64,000 nucleotides of DNA from Limonium bicolor (GCA_023374045.1 CM041776.1:351725636-351789635), one strand, 5' to 3'; numbered from the stretch's first letter, positions 31,201 through 44,860 are shown. Notes: generated by a model from the sequence alone, not told the origin. Translations and numbers: made by a program.

Positions 31201-32666
31201 AATCAAACCAAACTTAAACCACCAATTCTCACTAACAACCAAATACATCCTTAACTTAAATTTGGTTCATTCATTTACATTTTCCCATCCCACAATTTCT
31301 AAAGCATTCAAAATATACATTAGTGTAGCTTAATTACCTTAAAGCTCCATTCCTTTTACCAAGCTTCTCCTCTCCTCTTTCTTGGTCACAATCGGCCAAG
31401 TTGGCCAACAACTTGCCAACCTCAAACATCAATATGAAAATGAGGAATTAGGCACTAAATATTACTCCTAGAATTATTAATTGAGCTAGGTTACAAGGAG
31501 GGGTGCTTAGAGCACAAAAAGAAGAGATTCCCTTGAAACCTAGAATGAGTTTTGGTCATGAATCAAAGGAGGACTCCCAAACCACCATTGAAGCCTTGAA
31601 GAATAACCCAAACTAGGAAGGAACAAGGAATAAGAATGGGGCAAGATCGGCCATACCAAGAAATGAAGGAAATGTGAGTTTTTTTTGGATATTTTTACCT
31701 TGAATGAAAGAGGATCCTCCAAGATTCAAGAATATGTAATTTTCTCTTCAAATGGGATATACCCATGGAGATTAACTTCCACCAATGGAGATTTTGAAAT
31801 GATAGAAATGAAGCCCTTGATGAGAGGAAGAAGAAATGTATTTTTTTCTTGATTTGGAGCATGGAGCTAGCTTGTACGAGGGAGAGAAGTGGAGAGTTTG
31901 GAGAGGGCTGCAAATCGCCATTGAAGGGGTGAGGAGGAAGAAGAAAATCGGCAGAGAGAGGAGGAAGGGAGGAGGCAGTACGTGTGGGGGGGGGGGGGAA
32001 GAAATGAGGGGAGAGAGAGTGATAAAGTGCTTTTTACTTTACTTTTGTTTTTCCCCTTTTTATTTTTGCTTTAATTATTTCTCTCTTTATTTCTAGCTAG
32101 TTACTACTTGTGAGTGAGCTGCTTTATTAAATAAACCGGTCCCACCTATACATATGAGCTGGAGCGTTTTTCGTCTTTTACAGAAAACACTCGTTAATTT
32201 ACCTGGTTTAGCACTATTCACTAACCGGGCCCGTTTTCCAGAATTTTCCCGTTTCTTTATTTTTATTGGTTATTAAGCTTCCATTAATGTTTAATTATAG
32301 TTATTTAATGAACTATAATTTTTACGGACTCATTTGACCACTCAAAGCCACGTTTTCGCGTTTTCTCGAAAAATATGCGCTAAAGCTTTATTAGCGTTTT
32401 AACATCTTATTTGGATCCATTTTCTTCGGGAATCTTTCCCGTACATTAATTAGGCATGAATATGCCTTAAGAATCCTTATAATACTCTAACCAAGGTCTC
32501 GTACCTCCTATGGTTATATAACGCTTATTTTAGCATTTTTTGCTTTTTAAGCGTTTTCTCATTTCTTTTGAATTTATTTCCCCTTCCAAAATTACTTAGG
32601 AACTATTAGGTCCATAAATACCATATTAGAATAATTTAATCACCATATTTAAGTTCGGGTATTTCA
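28289..32666 (-). repeat. LARD left LTR (3' LTR in element sense)
   Basis: This 4.38-kb copy aligns along its whole length with 37885-37993 plus 51204-55498. It contains a degenerate TTACTCA-rich stretch (about 29000-29210), a triple stem-loop array (30327-30515) and a 13-base G-run at 31986-31998. Short open frames within it are duplicated in both LTRs and encode nothing recognisable. Confidence 0.9.
30327..30515. repeat. three tandem GGTCCGGGTTTGT...ACAAACCCGGAC stem-loops in the LARD LTR
   Basis: Three units in a row, each an imperfect inverted repeat with a CCGG core: GTCCGGGTTTGTGTC...ACAAACCCGGAC, GGTCCGGGTATGTGT...ACAAACCCGGACC, and GGTCCAGGTTTGTGT...CTAACCCGGACC. The same array recurs at 53166-53350 in the other LTR. 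Confidence 0.85.
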
Positions 32667-35600
32667 ATTTACCCCCTTAAAGAACTTTGCCCTCAAAGTT
32701 GGTGAATCTAATATTGTTACTTGTATAAGTACTCTATGCTAAGGTTATGACCTCTACATTTAACTTTTCAAACTCCAAGTTCCAGACTCGATGTATACTA
32801 CATATCCAAAGTGCATGTCACTGCATGCATAGCAATCAAAAATATCCGTTACAAGCTCTCCTTGGGGTCCGTCCGCAGATAAATGAGGTACCATCCTCTC
32901 CTATGTCGAGCGATCCCTCAGGTACTGGTCACGTTTGAACACTTACGCTTTCTGGTTCACGACCGTCATGACTAATGGCACTTATGCTTTCTGGCCACGG
33001 TCCTTTGGTTAAGATCAAATTCATTTGCATATATAGAGATCCTCAAGCACTTACTCATACTACTTACTCATATTACTCATACTTACTTTCCAGTGCCCTT
33101 GGAAAAATACAAAACACACACTGTCACCGCACCCAACCGGACACTTAGGACCGCCGCACGAACGGTGTAGTGGTTTCAATATTAATCAACACTTCCATTG
33201 ACTCAAAACTAGCTTCACCTCCATGGTTTCAACCGGATACCCGTGCCTAGTCATGGAAGATCCACTAGCGCCCTTGGGAGCGGTTTTAAAACCGATCCTC
33301 GTTCTCAAGTTTGAAGAAAACATTGTACCAAATTAGTTTTGGGAATTCATTTTGAAAACTTGAATACATCTCCCAAATTTCATTTATGATGATTATACCT
33401 ATTACTAGTGTTATTACTGTGACCACTTATAGGGAGCTTCAAGAGTTCTTCAACCCCAATGTGATCAGCATTGGTTGAACTATCCTTCCACCCCAATTTG
33501 GTGTTTAGTTTTCCCTTGATCGCTAGCAAATCAGTTCCACCCCTCCCACTCCCTTCAACAGCAATCGGCAAACATTTTCGGTTCTATCTTTTTAATCTTG
33601 CTAGTCATCACACCACATTTTTCCAATTTATAACTTCACTTACTTACTTACTAATCATCTCATCAATTCTACTACATCCATTTCCAACTACTATACTTAA
33701 GAAGTTCAAGGGTATACTATCCAATTAATTTTCTATACTCCAATTTATACTCATAAAATACCTCGGTTTCATACCGATTTATACTCATTACATACATCGG
33801 TTGCATACCGATTTATACTCCTTAAGTCTCCCATACATACTCATTCCTCATACTATTACCAATCGGGGTTCTCATTCTCCTGGAGTTTCTCAAATCCTTT
33901 CCTATTCTTATTTCCCAAATCACCACAATTACACGATGAGTGGATACAAGTGTTTATGTAACATAAGTATCAATCATCAAAACAAATACTTTTGCGCTAT
34001 GTGCATTGTAGTTTACGCCCTTATCACGTAAAACATACATTTTGCGGTTTTTGCTCTACCCCCCTTAAAAGGGATTACACCCACGTAATCTACTACGTGT
34101 CAACATTGGACATTAGTCGAAGGCATTGCCGTCCTGGAGTGGTTTAGCTTTCATGCTGTCTATTATACAATGTTCCTTGATCAAAGGGTCTTAACCGTAT
34201 TACCGGTTAGTCCCTGCATCAAGAATTTCATTGGAGTTTATTTAACTCTTAACCGGGTTTGGTTTTAGCCTAAATTGCTTTAAGGCATTGATGGTTAACC
34301 TTTTATTCACTAGGTGTATTTCGCTTGGAATTCTGGGCCCACTAGCTTCTGCTGCGCGACCCTGATAACTTGGGTTATTCGCCATTCTCGTTATCCTCAA
34401 CGTGCTACACATCACCTTTTTATCCCTCTTATTATGGGAATAAGGTTTATTAACTAAGTGTGGTGTTCTTTTACCGTGCGCGAACTCAATGAGTTTTAGA
34501 TTCATAACCAGCTCTTTGTGAATCTATATACATACTGTTGTATATCATAGTGATCATTCACTTGGTTCCTCCGACTTATTGTCGGGTGAGGTTAAGCCAA
34601 TACTTAGTTGTAGTGCTTTCTCTGTTGTCAGTGGCTTCTGAATTCTGCTCACTATTTGTTTGGTACAAGTGTTCTTTACTTGTATGACCTTGCATTTTCT
34701 ATGCATCGGTCCTTGTGACTTTCTTAAGTCTCCTTTCACCTTTATTCCAATGGAATTCACACCTTGTGGTTGTTGGTGTGTTTCACACTCTTCATGCCTC
34801 TTTGGCCTTAGGCCGCACAGTTTGTTTCTAAGCTTTTACTTAACTGGCTTAAAGAATTTACCATAATTTACATTTTCTATATTCCTCGCTATCCCACTAG
34901 ATCATTAACTGCACAAGTGCAATACCAAAACACTTAGTCCTACAGAGTGCAGAGGCGTAAACCCTTGGCAGTAACTCTCTCATGTGAAATAGGAATGAAT
35001 ATTACTTCTTCGTGTGGTGCTTCATCGTTTGGTGCAGACTCCTGGCTTGTTGCCCGGTCTGTCCACTATCTCCTAGTAACAACTCCATAGCATTGGGTGA
35101 TTATTCACATACATTGGTCGCCTGTTGCGCACCATGTTCTTACGGATTCCACAGTATTGGTTTACATGGCATCCACTGTTGCTAGCTTCAGCTCATGCAT
35201 TTCCACCATTTATACCATGGTTCGGTGTTTATACTTCTGAGCTATTTAAGCGTCATTTACTTATACGTTACATCCCACATAGCGTGTTCCTTCTGAACTG
35301 GTTACTCCTTGGTTGTCAATAATTGCTGTTGATGCTTATTTTACATTGCTTAACAGTATTTGTATGCTCAAGTTTCACTACATTAGTAGTTCTGAAAGGG
35401 ATATATTTTCAGACATTTATTGATGGTATCCCATTATTGGGATCCGTGTGTTCACCGCTCTCGCGGTCTCACATTTATGAGGGGTATCCTTGCTCGTTGG
35501 TTATTAACCTTTTATTGGTGTCGTCCTTGACCACTTTCCATATGGTTCACAATGGGTTTTACAACCATTGGGTTGTGTATGGTAATAGTTTCATGGCATA

Positions 35601-37884
35601 CTAGCCATATCGCCTAGAGCTCTGCTCATCATAGGCTGTTTCCAAGTGATTATTTCTCCGTAAGCCATCGCTGGATTTGAAGGTGATACTGGGCTCCATG
35701 ACAAGATCGTCGCATCATGCATCTGTTTGTTGGAGACCCTTTTTGTATCTTGGTATGATCGGTACCATTTTTTAATTTGGGGTATCCCCTGTCAAGTGGG
35801 ATCCCTTCGGTGTCCTAACCGGATGTTCGTTCCAGTTGTGGTGTTCTTATCACGACATTCAGTTCAACTGTGTTGACTTAATACCCTTTATGGATTGCTC
35901 CTAGGTAATATTGATTATACAGTAGCATCTAGCTGGCATTTATGAGTATGTCCAGTTGTTATCCTACCTTGAGGTTCTGGATCTGAGTTATCCGTTAAGG
36001 GTTATAATGTCTCCCGTTCTTAGGGTAGACCATTTGTGTTTTCCTTATGTTATATCGGGTTGATTTTCCCTTCGGTGATGAATGGTATTTCTCGGTACCT
36101 TATGTGATCACCCTGTGTGTTTGTGGTAGTTGTCCTGGGAACTCCATCCCGTTCGTTGAACACTTATGTGTTAATGTTAGGCGTTTGCCTTACAGTGTTT
36201 AGAAAGGGTATTCCTTCCAGTTATCAAGCGTTACCTCAATATCTTCGAGACATATTCAATGTCTTTAATAAATTACCAGTGCTTCTCGCACTTCTTAAGT
36301 CCTTAATTGTTCCCCTGGAGTGAGTTCTTGACTCCTCAGCTTGTAAGCTTATCTGAGTTTCCTTTGCTAGTTCGGGGTATCCAACTGTTCTGTTTTGAAT
36401 TTAGTTATGGTCCGTAGAACGGAGTTGACTACTTCCCGTGTTTCGTACACTACATGTATACATACGTGGGGTACCATGTTGGTACGTTACCACTTACCTG
36501 ACTATCTGTCAGGCCCGCAAGCTCCCTCGAAGTGCAGTCGTCCCACATCCCGTATTTAGGTACACTCGTAGTGCTCGTCACACGCCTAGGTGAAGTATTC
36601 TATTGTTAACTCCTCTTGTATCATTCTATGATACTCACCTTAATTCCGTCGGTTTGTTTTTTAAAAAAAAAAACAAAACTAAGGTTTAAAAGAAGGGTTT
36701 GTGGTTTTGAAAGAAAATTTGAGTTTTGAAATAATAGTTCGGTGTTAAGAGAAGTTCTTCATGGAGTCGCCATGTCTGAGGTCTTGACCAAATCTAGCTC
36801 CTCGCTGACTGGTATGTTCTTAATACAATGGTCGGGCCGTTAGGCCTTTCCAAGGTTTCGTTATTTAAAATCCTTAGGATTGATGACCCTATATTTGCTC
36901 CATTAGTCATAGCGGTACCTTAGCAAGTATTTGCGGGTTGTTAAAGGTCTTCCAACCGTCTTGTAGTTGCTGCACTTGCCCTGGGCAAGTGCGCGGGTAG
37001 GTTGTTTTTCGGTTAACGTATACCGGTTACGGTATCGTTTCCACCCCATATTTAGTGGTCTTATTAGATCTACCTTGGTCTTTTGACCTTGGTGATCAAT
37101 CTCCTGAGTCGTTTCTCGGTGTACTTGACATGGTTATCGTCAATCCGGTCGTCTCACACCTTCATTGTGGTTAACGAGACTTGACATATCCTTAGGAACC
37201 ACGTTGCAGTCCTATAGGTGTATGTTTTATGAATACTTTTATTGGTATCTCAACTATGTTGTTCGGTTATTACGGCCTCTTGGCGTGTAGGTGTGGTATC
37301 AATCCAACCTCGATTGATTCCTTAGTCGGTTTGTATACCGTTATTGGTATTATCAAACATTACAGTCCGTAGACTCTCTTGTCTCAGCTTGTTACTCTGT
37401 CTTTTACACTCCACTGCGCGGTTGTGCTTCCCTTCTTGCCGGCTGCTCATGGTTCTCGCGACTGCGAAACATGTCACCCCATGGTGCCATAAATTCCATT
37501 ATCCTTTATTTAGGATCTTCAATCCTCCGCCATTAAGTGCGGTCATCGTCATCCAACAGGAACCGTCTTCGGGACTTCCAGTTCCTGGACTCTACCGTAT
37601 GACAGGTTCTTTTGCTAATAAGGTTTGTTTTTGCAACAGCCAGATCGGGTCTTACCCGAGTGTGAGAGGTCTTTCCATCCCTCTGGCGTTATTATCCCAA
37701 CTTAATACCAGGGGTTGTGGAGGGCGGGTATGGTTGTTGTAGGTTTCCGGTTCACGCGGAAGTTCCTATCTAGCGTACCTCACACGCTAACACTCACCCT
37801 TAGCCCTAAGTCTCTAATTCCTAACTCGGTATTTTCCTAAACTCGGTATTTCATCCATCAGAGCGAAGTACTGATACCACTTTT
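32667..37884 (-). other. LARD internal region, non-coding
   Basis: 5.2 kb between the LTRs. Only short frames exist on either strand and none shows gag, protease, RT or integrase motifs. Near 32672-32700 the minus strand reads ...AACTTTGAGGGCAAAGTTCT TTAAGGGGG, the usual polypurine context before the 3' LTR. Some regions have the base composition of old coding DNA, but I cannot translate them into anything. Confidence 0.7.
37871..37879 (-). other. LARD primer-binding site (tRNA-iMet type)
   Basis: The minus strand reads TGGTATCAG directly after the LTR end ...GGTGTTACA plus five bases. This is the common initiator-Met PBS start of plant LTR elements, and it fixes the element's orientation as minus. 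Confidence 0.75.
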
Positions 37885-37993
37885 TGTAACACCCCTACCG
37901 CTAATACCGTTATTACTGTACAAATACTTACCTTCGCAGCGGATATTACATACACAACGGCGGGTGTACAATGCCGTTAGTCACCCACGTGAC
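37885..37993 (-). repeat. LARD right LTR, first piece
   Basis: The first 109 bases of the right LTR, beginning TGTAACACCCCTACCGCTAA, broken by Athila after ...CCCACGTGAC. It is nearly identical to 28289-28399. Confidence 0.9.
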
Positions 37994-39822
37994 TGCAAAC
38001 GATTTATTTGGTGTATTAAAACTAAGAAATAATCCTAGAATTCAATAGTTCAATAGATCGTCAGGTTGCAAAAATCCCGGTCCAAATAGTATAGTAATTC
38101 AATGAAGCGACCAAGGTGTCAATCCACGGGACTTGATAAGTAAGTCTAGCCTTAGGTAATGGTTAACTCAAAAAGGGGGTTTTGTTTTGGTTTTGGGTTT
38201 CACAAATAGACAACAAGAAAGTAAATAGCAGATAAGTAAAGTGATAGTTTTGGGAGTGTGAACGGTACTCTAGGTTCAGGGAGTTGTTTCACTAGCTAGG
38301 TTCTGCATATTCTACCGCTTAAGTGGAGACTTGGATCGGCTTGTAATTCTCAATTATCTATTCTGTATTAAGTCTTAATTCCAGATAGCTCATCTAGACA
38401 GACATGTAGTTCTAGTCTAGACCTAGCAAGTATATCTAGATGGTTTTATTGCACAGAATTACTAGTCTGGTTTTAATCCGGACTAAAGCTCCTAGTGACT
38501 AAAGTAATCTATCCGATTGCAATTATCACAGGTAACAGGTTAATAGGACCATCAATGCTAATCACCTATCTGATCATAACATGATTCGAGGGCTTATAAT
38601 AACTTAGCAACGTTTATTAAAAGCACTTAAAAGCATTAACCTGAACAATCCAAATTGCCTCAAATAAGCGGTAACATAATGCAGAGTTTAGCTAATTACA
38701 ACATCCCTTCCCCTAAAGTATATCCTCTTATCTAGACATAGCAATTATAATCATAAATGAGAGAGAGTTAGAAGAAATCATCTGTTACGAAGATCTTCTT
38801 GCTCGCTCCGTCCTTTGTCCTTGCGCCGTGCTAGCTTGAAGGTTGATCTCGGTGAAAATGGAGTGGACTGGGTGAAATGGGGTGAAAGTGGAAGTTTTGG
38901 TGAGGTTTGTGAGATGTCCGGATCCACAGGGTCGGACGTGATCCGGACGTGTGTAAAATGAGTGTGTCCGGCTAAGCCGGGGCGGACGTGGGTGGAATGC
39001 GTGTGTCCGGATCCGGACAAGGGTAGGACGCGGCTAAATGGTGTGTATGGATACGGGATATATGTGTGAATGACCGATGAAGATTACGGAGGTTTTTGAG
39101 GGAATGATTATGGATTTTGTGAGTGAACGATGCAGTTTTACGGAGGGGATTTGATGAATGGAGATGGGGTGTGTGAATGAGAGGATATGCAGAGAGGGAA
39201 GATGAGGGTTAGACTGTGAAGTCTGATGCGATTTGGAATGAAGGCAGAAGGGGGTTTATATAGGATTAGGGATTCAGACATGGGTTAGTGGTGATTTTGA
39301 CGTTTGTGTGAGTGGACACTCTGATTGAGGATGGGAATGAATTAATCAATGTTCAGTGCGCCGCTCCCCTGTCTTCTTATTGCGCTGTCTGATAATTAGC
39401 CGAAAGGCTAATTATCAGTGCGTGCCTTTTTATTTTTCAATTCTGTGTGACGTCCGGATCGTGTCCGGATCCGGACGTGACACAGAGTTTTAGATCTGAA
39501 ACGTGAACTCTCGGATCTGGAATTTTAGTCATGTCCGGCTTGCGTCCGGCCCAATCAGATCCGGACAAGAGATGTCCGGCCAAACTGATCCGGACAAGAC
39601 TAATTTTTGTCTCTTCTCCTGATTTGTTCCCCGTTTGTTGTGTTGTAATCCTTATGATGTATAATCTTTATTTCCTGGGTTTTTCCTGCATTTAACATAT
39701 ATAACACATCAGTTCTTATCAAAGCATCAATCTTTAGGAAAACACATAATAAGTGGGAAACATTGCCTGAATTGTTACAAATTATAAGGTATTTAAACCC
39801 TAAAAAGCCTATATGTTTCACA
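37994..39822 (-). repeat. Athila 3' LTR
   Basis: Aligns end to end with 49363-51196. It carries clusters of TCCGGA/CCGGAC palindromes at 38917-39020 and 39455-39600 and a 12-bp inverted repeat TTAGCCGAAAGGCTAA near 39397-39413. Differences from the 5' LTR are largely one-base indels. Confidence 0.93.
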
Positions 39823-39850
39823 CTTAAGCTTTTGCTTGTCCTCAAGCAAA
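39823..39850 (-). other. Athila polypurine-tract region
   Basis: Just upstream of the 3' LTR the minus strand reads CTTGAGGACAAGCAAAAGCT, the purine-rich context typical of Athila elements before the LTR start. It would prime plus-strand DNA synthesis. Confidence 0.6.
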
Positions 39851-41206
39851 ATAGGAATAAGAATATCTCTAAAACCTTCAAATAATCTCAAATTTGAAAC
39901 AAGTGTAGGGCGAAATCAAACCAAGTGATAAATGAAAGAATAATCTCGCTCTCTGAGGTAGGTTTTCACAAACAGTGAAGCAGGAACAATTTTTGTAAAA
40001 GCATAGAGAAACTAGATTGTAGATAACAAGTTAACTTAGCTTGGGACTTTCCACCATTTTCATTCCTCTAACCTTTGGATGACAAGGGGTGTGAAGTAAT
40101 GCCTTATTCCGCAATACCTTTCAACACCACGTACTCGTGATCAAAAACAAAAATTAAACTGCAATGAATTTTTCTTTCACATGCAAAAATATTCTTCTTC
40201 CAAGAATTATATACAAAACAAACGAAATATTGTGAATTGCAGAGTTTATTCCGTAACCCAGACTTTTCTCTCTATCCATGTAACGGTGTTGGGCCAACTA
40301 TCCCAGATCACGAGACCTTAGGTAGATAGGTGATAAGGCACCCTTAAGACTTAATAACCGGATAGACGAGGCCTGCTATTGTTTAGGGAAAAAAATTTTT
40401 GATCAGTGGAGTACCTTGCCTTACCCTTTTCATTCCAAACATTCACTTCATTTCCAAAATCCCAAGCTAAAATAATCTGGTTTCCACAATTAGCCAATCT
40501 ACCAGATTTTTAGTGAAAAGAGAGTATTTTTAAATAAAACTATTTTTACAAACCTCATCAAACCAAAAGATTCCTACGGTTTTCACTTTGGTTTAACAAC
40601 ACTCGGTGTGCACAGGCATTAGAGAAGCAAAAAGCAAGTGTGGCATTAAAGAACAATTAGCATGTTTTCCGGGAAAGGTCTCTCCTTCCTCACACTTAAT
40701 ATGAGCAATGTCCTCATTGGTCAAAGAAGAAAAACAGAGAAAAGAGCTTTCAAAACATGCTATACTCATAATAGATGCATATGCCATAATTAACCCTCAA
40801 CGCAACAAATGTGGAACATCAAATAAGTGAAATTATGAACAGAGACTCCCCTGGTGTTATGGATTGAGGAAGATGTTCTTCCTCACACTTGAAGTTTGGC
40901 AGGGGTCGAGAGATTCCTTATGAGTCACAGACAGTATACGTTGTGTGCAGATTAAGAGTTGCTATATTTTCACTGGCAAGTACAACCACAGAATAAAGTG
41001 CATTAACTCGAACTACAGAGAATATTTGAATCGAATGAATCATATTTAGAGAAAGAATACTCCCCATAGTTTAAGCTTAGCAGACATTCGCGAGTAGTGT
41101 GATTCCATTTCCTGTACTTATAGCCATTTGTTTCGCAGTAGAGGTGACATGTTAAGTAATCATTTTAGAACGCTGCACTGCTCAGAGAAACAAGAAATTT
41201 AGCAAT
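39851..41206. other. Athila internal 3' untranslated region
   Basis: Non-coding DNA between the env-like ORF's stop and the 3' LTR. Short frames exist on both strands but none shows a known domain. Athila elements usually have a long non-coding stretch here. Confidence 0.6.
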
Positions 41207-42721
41207 TTAGAATTTTAAACACTGCTGAATATATCTAATACCACTTCTCCTGCAGTCCCATGTCTCCGTTAGTCTTAACAACCAAAAGTAAAAATAAGTC
41301 AAAGAAAAGAAAAGAAAAATACAGAAAAAACCAACAAAAGAAAAGAAAGCAGTAAAAATAGAATGGCTATCACTGAGGCGGTGGTGGTGGTGGTGGTGGC
41401 TGTCTCGCTCCCAACTGGCAATGAGCATCTGCATGAGCTGGTTGTTCTGGGCCTGCTGAGTGGATGCATCTGCCATGTACCTAGCCTCTTGTGTAAAGCA
41501 TCATTGCGCTCTAAACGCTCAGCGATGGAGGTCTGCTCTGCCTGGAGGTAGCCCTGTGTCTGGCGGATCTCATCTATATGTCCCTCCATGCGCACCTGGC
41601 GCTGCTGGACCTCCCCTACCTGCTGCTGTACAGAACCAAACTGCTGCTCCATACCCCCGAATCTCTGCTCCATCCTCTGCTGCTGCTGGAGAATGGAGTC
41701 CATCAGAGTCTGCATCTCAGGTGGGATGCTCATCACTGGGGCCGTAGGGGGCGCCATGGTAGCAGTGGCCGGTGTGGAGCTGGAGCTCGCAGATGTACCC
41801 GTAGATCTTAGGCCCGAGCTGCCCTTCACCCAGCTGCCGTCGTCTAGGCGTAAGAAGCCCCATCTCCTGAAGGTCGTAAGGGAGATGGGTGTCTCACCCT
41901 CCCTCATCGCTATGTCAGTGAAGATGTCCTCGGGGAGGGTATAGAGAAGAAGATGCTGGATGAAGATAGGAAAGATAGGTGTGATCTTCTTCTTCTTCGT
42001 CCACAGATATGTCACCACCTTATGCAGCTGTCTGAACATGACGTAGGCTAGCGAGATCTGCTGGGCTGCTGGATGTGGTGAGGCTATGAGGTAGTCTAGG
42101 AGGACACAATCCTCGTTAGAAGCATCATTCCCAGCCTGAGGCCGGATCTGATGACTGAGGATCTCTGCTAGTGTCCTCTGCTGAAGGGAAGGAAGAATGG
42201 CATACGGGAGTACAGTCTTATGCTCCTCACCCCGTCGGCGAGTAGTACTCCCGACCTCGCTTAACCACCTAGTCTTACTCTCCCTAAGTGTATCCTCTGA
42301 AATATCTCTATGTGTGTCCGGGTTATCCGGGAGAAGTAAAATCTCAGAAAAAAGACTCATGGGTTACCTCTACCTCAAAATGGCCTACGTAGGAAGTAAT
42401 GCTGTGTGTCGTCTCTAACGCCACAGCATTGGCGTAGAACTCACGTACCAGCTCTGGAGAGAACACTCCCTCGCCCATGCGCAATATGCTGGAGGCCCCG
42501 AGACTCTCGAAGATAGCTGTAAGCCCGGCCTCAGCTGCTGCCTCATCGGTGATACGCCTCTCGATGACAAAGGCTCCACCCCTCTCGTACCAAGCCCTGG
42601 TGGTAGCTGATCTGAAACCATCCTCTCGTAGTGGTGCCTCGGCCGGCTTTGACCGATCGTCAGGGCGTGGGTTCCTCGAAGAGGACCCTCTGCGTGCAGG
42701 ACCACCTCTAGTGCGAGCCAT
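41207..42721 (-). pseudogene. Athila env-position ORF (plant-transposon-domain protein, coiled coil, hydrophobic tail)
   Basis: The third ORF, in the position of Athila 'env-like' genes. It begins at ATG 42721 (MARTRGGPARRGSSSRNPRP), continues through FSPELVREFYANAVALETTH and, after a shift at the A-run 42348-42353, SEILLLPDNPDTHRDI. The central part (VLPYAILPSLQQRTLAEIL to LIASPHP) matches the conserved region of 'putative plant transposon protein' sequences. Then a Ser/Thr-rich linker, a long Gln-rich coiled coil (MQTLMDSILQQQQRMEQRF...), a second shift near 41480, a run of six His, and a hydrophobic C-terminus (FTAFFSFVGFFCIFLFFS) that could span a membrane. Function is unknown; resemblance to a viral envelope protein is positional only. 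Two homopolymer shifts separate three frames. Confidence 0.75.
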
Positions 42722-43547
42722 CTGTTTTGTTTCAGGGTGTTTGATTCAAAGATGGGAGAAGAATGGTGGGCGACTGGGCGGTGCTTGTGATGGCGCGTTC
42801 GTGCTCCTGGGTTCGCCGGCGAGGTCAGGTGCAGGGCGGAGGGTGCAGTGGTGGTTGTTGAGCGGTGATAATTTTTGGTGTTTTTGGGTAGTGTTTGTCG
42901 GGTTCAGAAATGAGACGGAGGAAGACGATGAATCGAGAAAAGGAAAGAGAAGAAGAAAGAGAAATGAAAAATTTAAAACCGGCGCCTGATTTAGTCTTGT
43001 CCGGCTGAAGTCCGGATCCGGACGCGGTTTGGATCTGTGTGACCGAATTTGTGTCCGGCTAACTTTAGCCGGACACGTTAAAACGCTCCCTTTTTTTTAT
43101 TTAAATACCACTACTCTAAAATACCTCATGCATATAAATTAAATATTAACACAAAGAATAAAATAAATCACACGAAATGCAGAAATTAAATAGCAAGAGT
43201 GTTTAGGGACTTCCTGATCTTTGGTGAACATTGCCATAATTCTTCCTCACACTTGAGTTCAGTTTAGCATTAGAGTGACCTGAAAGATTAAATCTGCAAA
43301 ACCAGAAGAACTCAAGTGGAACCAGATAAAACCATTAGTATGAAGTAAGAGCCATGGCTCTTTCAATTTGCACAATAGTGATTAATCACTCTGCTGAATA
43401 AGAACAAAAGAGGAAAATAATTACTAAACCAAGGAAGAGATACAAACCGGTGGGTTGCCTCCCACCAAGCTGCCCGGAGTTAAAGTCTCTGGCTAGACTT
43501 TACAGATAGGTCAAGGAGGGCCGCCATAGCAGCTAGCAATAGTTTCT
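42722..43547 (-). other. spacer between integrase and env-position ORF, with CCGG palindromes
   Basis: Non-coding 0.8 kb. At 42994-43078 it holds GTCCGGCTGAAGTCCGGATCC and a perfect inverted repeat GTCCGGCTAA-CT-TTAGCCGGAC, the same motif family as in the LTRs. It could be a subgenomic promoter or splice-control region for the env-position ORF. Confidence 0.5.
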
Positions 43548-44860
43548 TCAGTCTGAAATACCATTGCTGGCGCGGCTTTTGGATGCTTTGGGAGGTGGTG
43601 CTGCAATACAGATAGCAGAGATAGAATTTATGGAATTGGAGCTTTCAATCAAGGATATACCTGGTGCAGGAGGCTGAGAAAAGGTATCGCCTAGGTACTT
43701 CTTCAATCGAGCACCATTTACTTTGAATACTTCTCCTGTCTTATTCTCTAGCTCATAAGCACCATAAGTAGTGATCCCCACAACTTTGAATGGACCTGCC
43801 CAATGTGATTTCAACTTACCAGGAAAGAGGCGCAGCCTGGAATTATAGAGCAACACTAGATCCCCTACTTTGAATTCTCTCTTATGGATCATCTGATCAT
43901 GGATTCTCTTTGTGCGCTCCTTATAAATTCTGGAACTGTCATAGGCTTGCTCTCTGAGTTCCTCAGTTCAGATAGTTGAAATTTTCTTTTCTCCAGCAGT
44001 GTGCATATCAAAATTCAGGGCTTTCAATGCCCAGTAAGCTTTGTGCTCTAATTCGACTGGAAGATGGCAAGCTTTTCCATACACAAGTTTAAAAGGAGAC
44101 ATACCTATAGGAGTCTTGAAAGCAGTCCGGTATGCCCACAAAGCATCATCTAGTTTAACTGACCAATCCTTCCTTGATGCATTTACCTTCTGTAGGATCC
44201 ATTTCAGCTCCGATTAGTCACTTCTGCAGACCATTAGTTTGGGGGTGGTAATGCTACCTTGTGGTCACCCCATATTTACTCATTAGGAGTCGAATGCTCG
44301 GTTGCAGAAGTGGGAGCCACCATCACTGATAATTGCCCTGGGCACCCCGAATCTGGTGAATATGTGTTTCTTCAGGAATTTCACCACTGTCTTGGAATCA
44401 GCATTGTGGCATGGAATAGCTTCTACCCACTTGAGACATAATCTACAGCTACCAGGATGTATTGGTTTCCATGAGATGAGGAAAAGGGCCTGTGAAATCT
44501 ATGCCCCAAACATCAAAAAGTTCTACCTCAAGAATACCTTTCTGAGGCATCTCATGCTTTCTGGAGATGTTTCCCATCCTCTGACAGGGGTCACAATGGG
44601 AACAGAAATGGTGGACATCTTTATGTAGAGTAGGCCAGTAAATCCACACTCCAATATCTTTGCAGCTGTTCTTGTATAACCATGATGGCCACCTGCCTCT
44701 TTAGCATGACAGAATTCGATTACACTCTGGATCTCCTTATCTGGAAGACATCGCCTCATCAAGCCATCAGCACAGATCCTAAACAGATATGGATCCTCCC
44801 AGATATAATGGCGGGTTTCTGACAAGAATTTCTTCCTCTGGTTATAGCTGTAGTCATGAG
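43548..44860 (-). pseudogene. Athila integrase
   Basis: The HHCC zinc-binding part reads QSVIEFCHAKEAGGHHGYTR with CSHCDPCQRMGNISR. The catalytic core start is LFDVWGIDFTGPFP (first Asp). Frame breaks follow, and further core remnants are seen on the minus strand down to 43960. The C-terminal part (43892-43548) is [54 protein letters not shown], the conserved integrase tail of gypsy elements. It inserts the cDNA into the genome in an active element. Several shifts make it non-functional as written. Confidence 0.9.

Noticed and set aside
32747..37742. small frames inside the LARD interior as possible gag-pol remnants
   Set aside because: I searched both strands by eye for protease, RT and integrase motifs and saw none; calling any of them a gene would be unsupported.
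41363..41944. plus-strand frames opposite the env-position ORF
   Set aside because: They are antisense reads of the Gln-rich coiled coil and His run; codon pattern and domain content fit the minus strand.
41207..42721. true viral envelope gene
   Set aside because: No signal peptide, cleavage site or glycoprotein pattern; the label env-like rests on position and a hydrophobic tail only.
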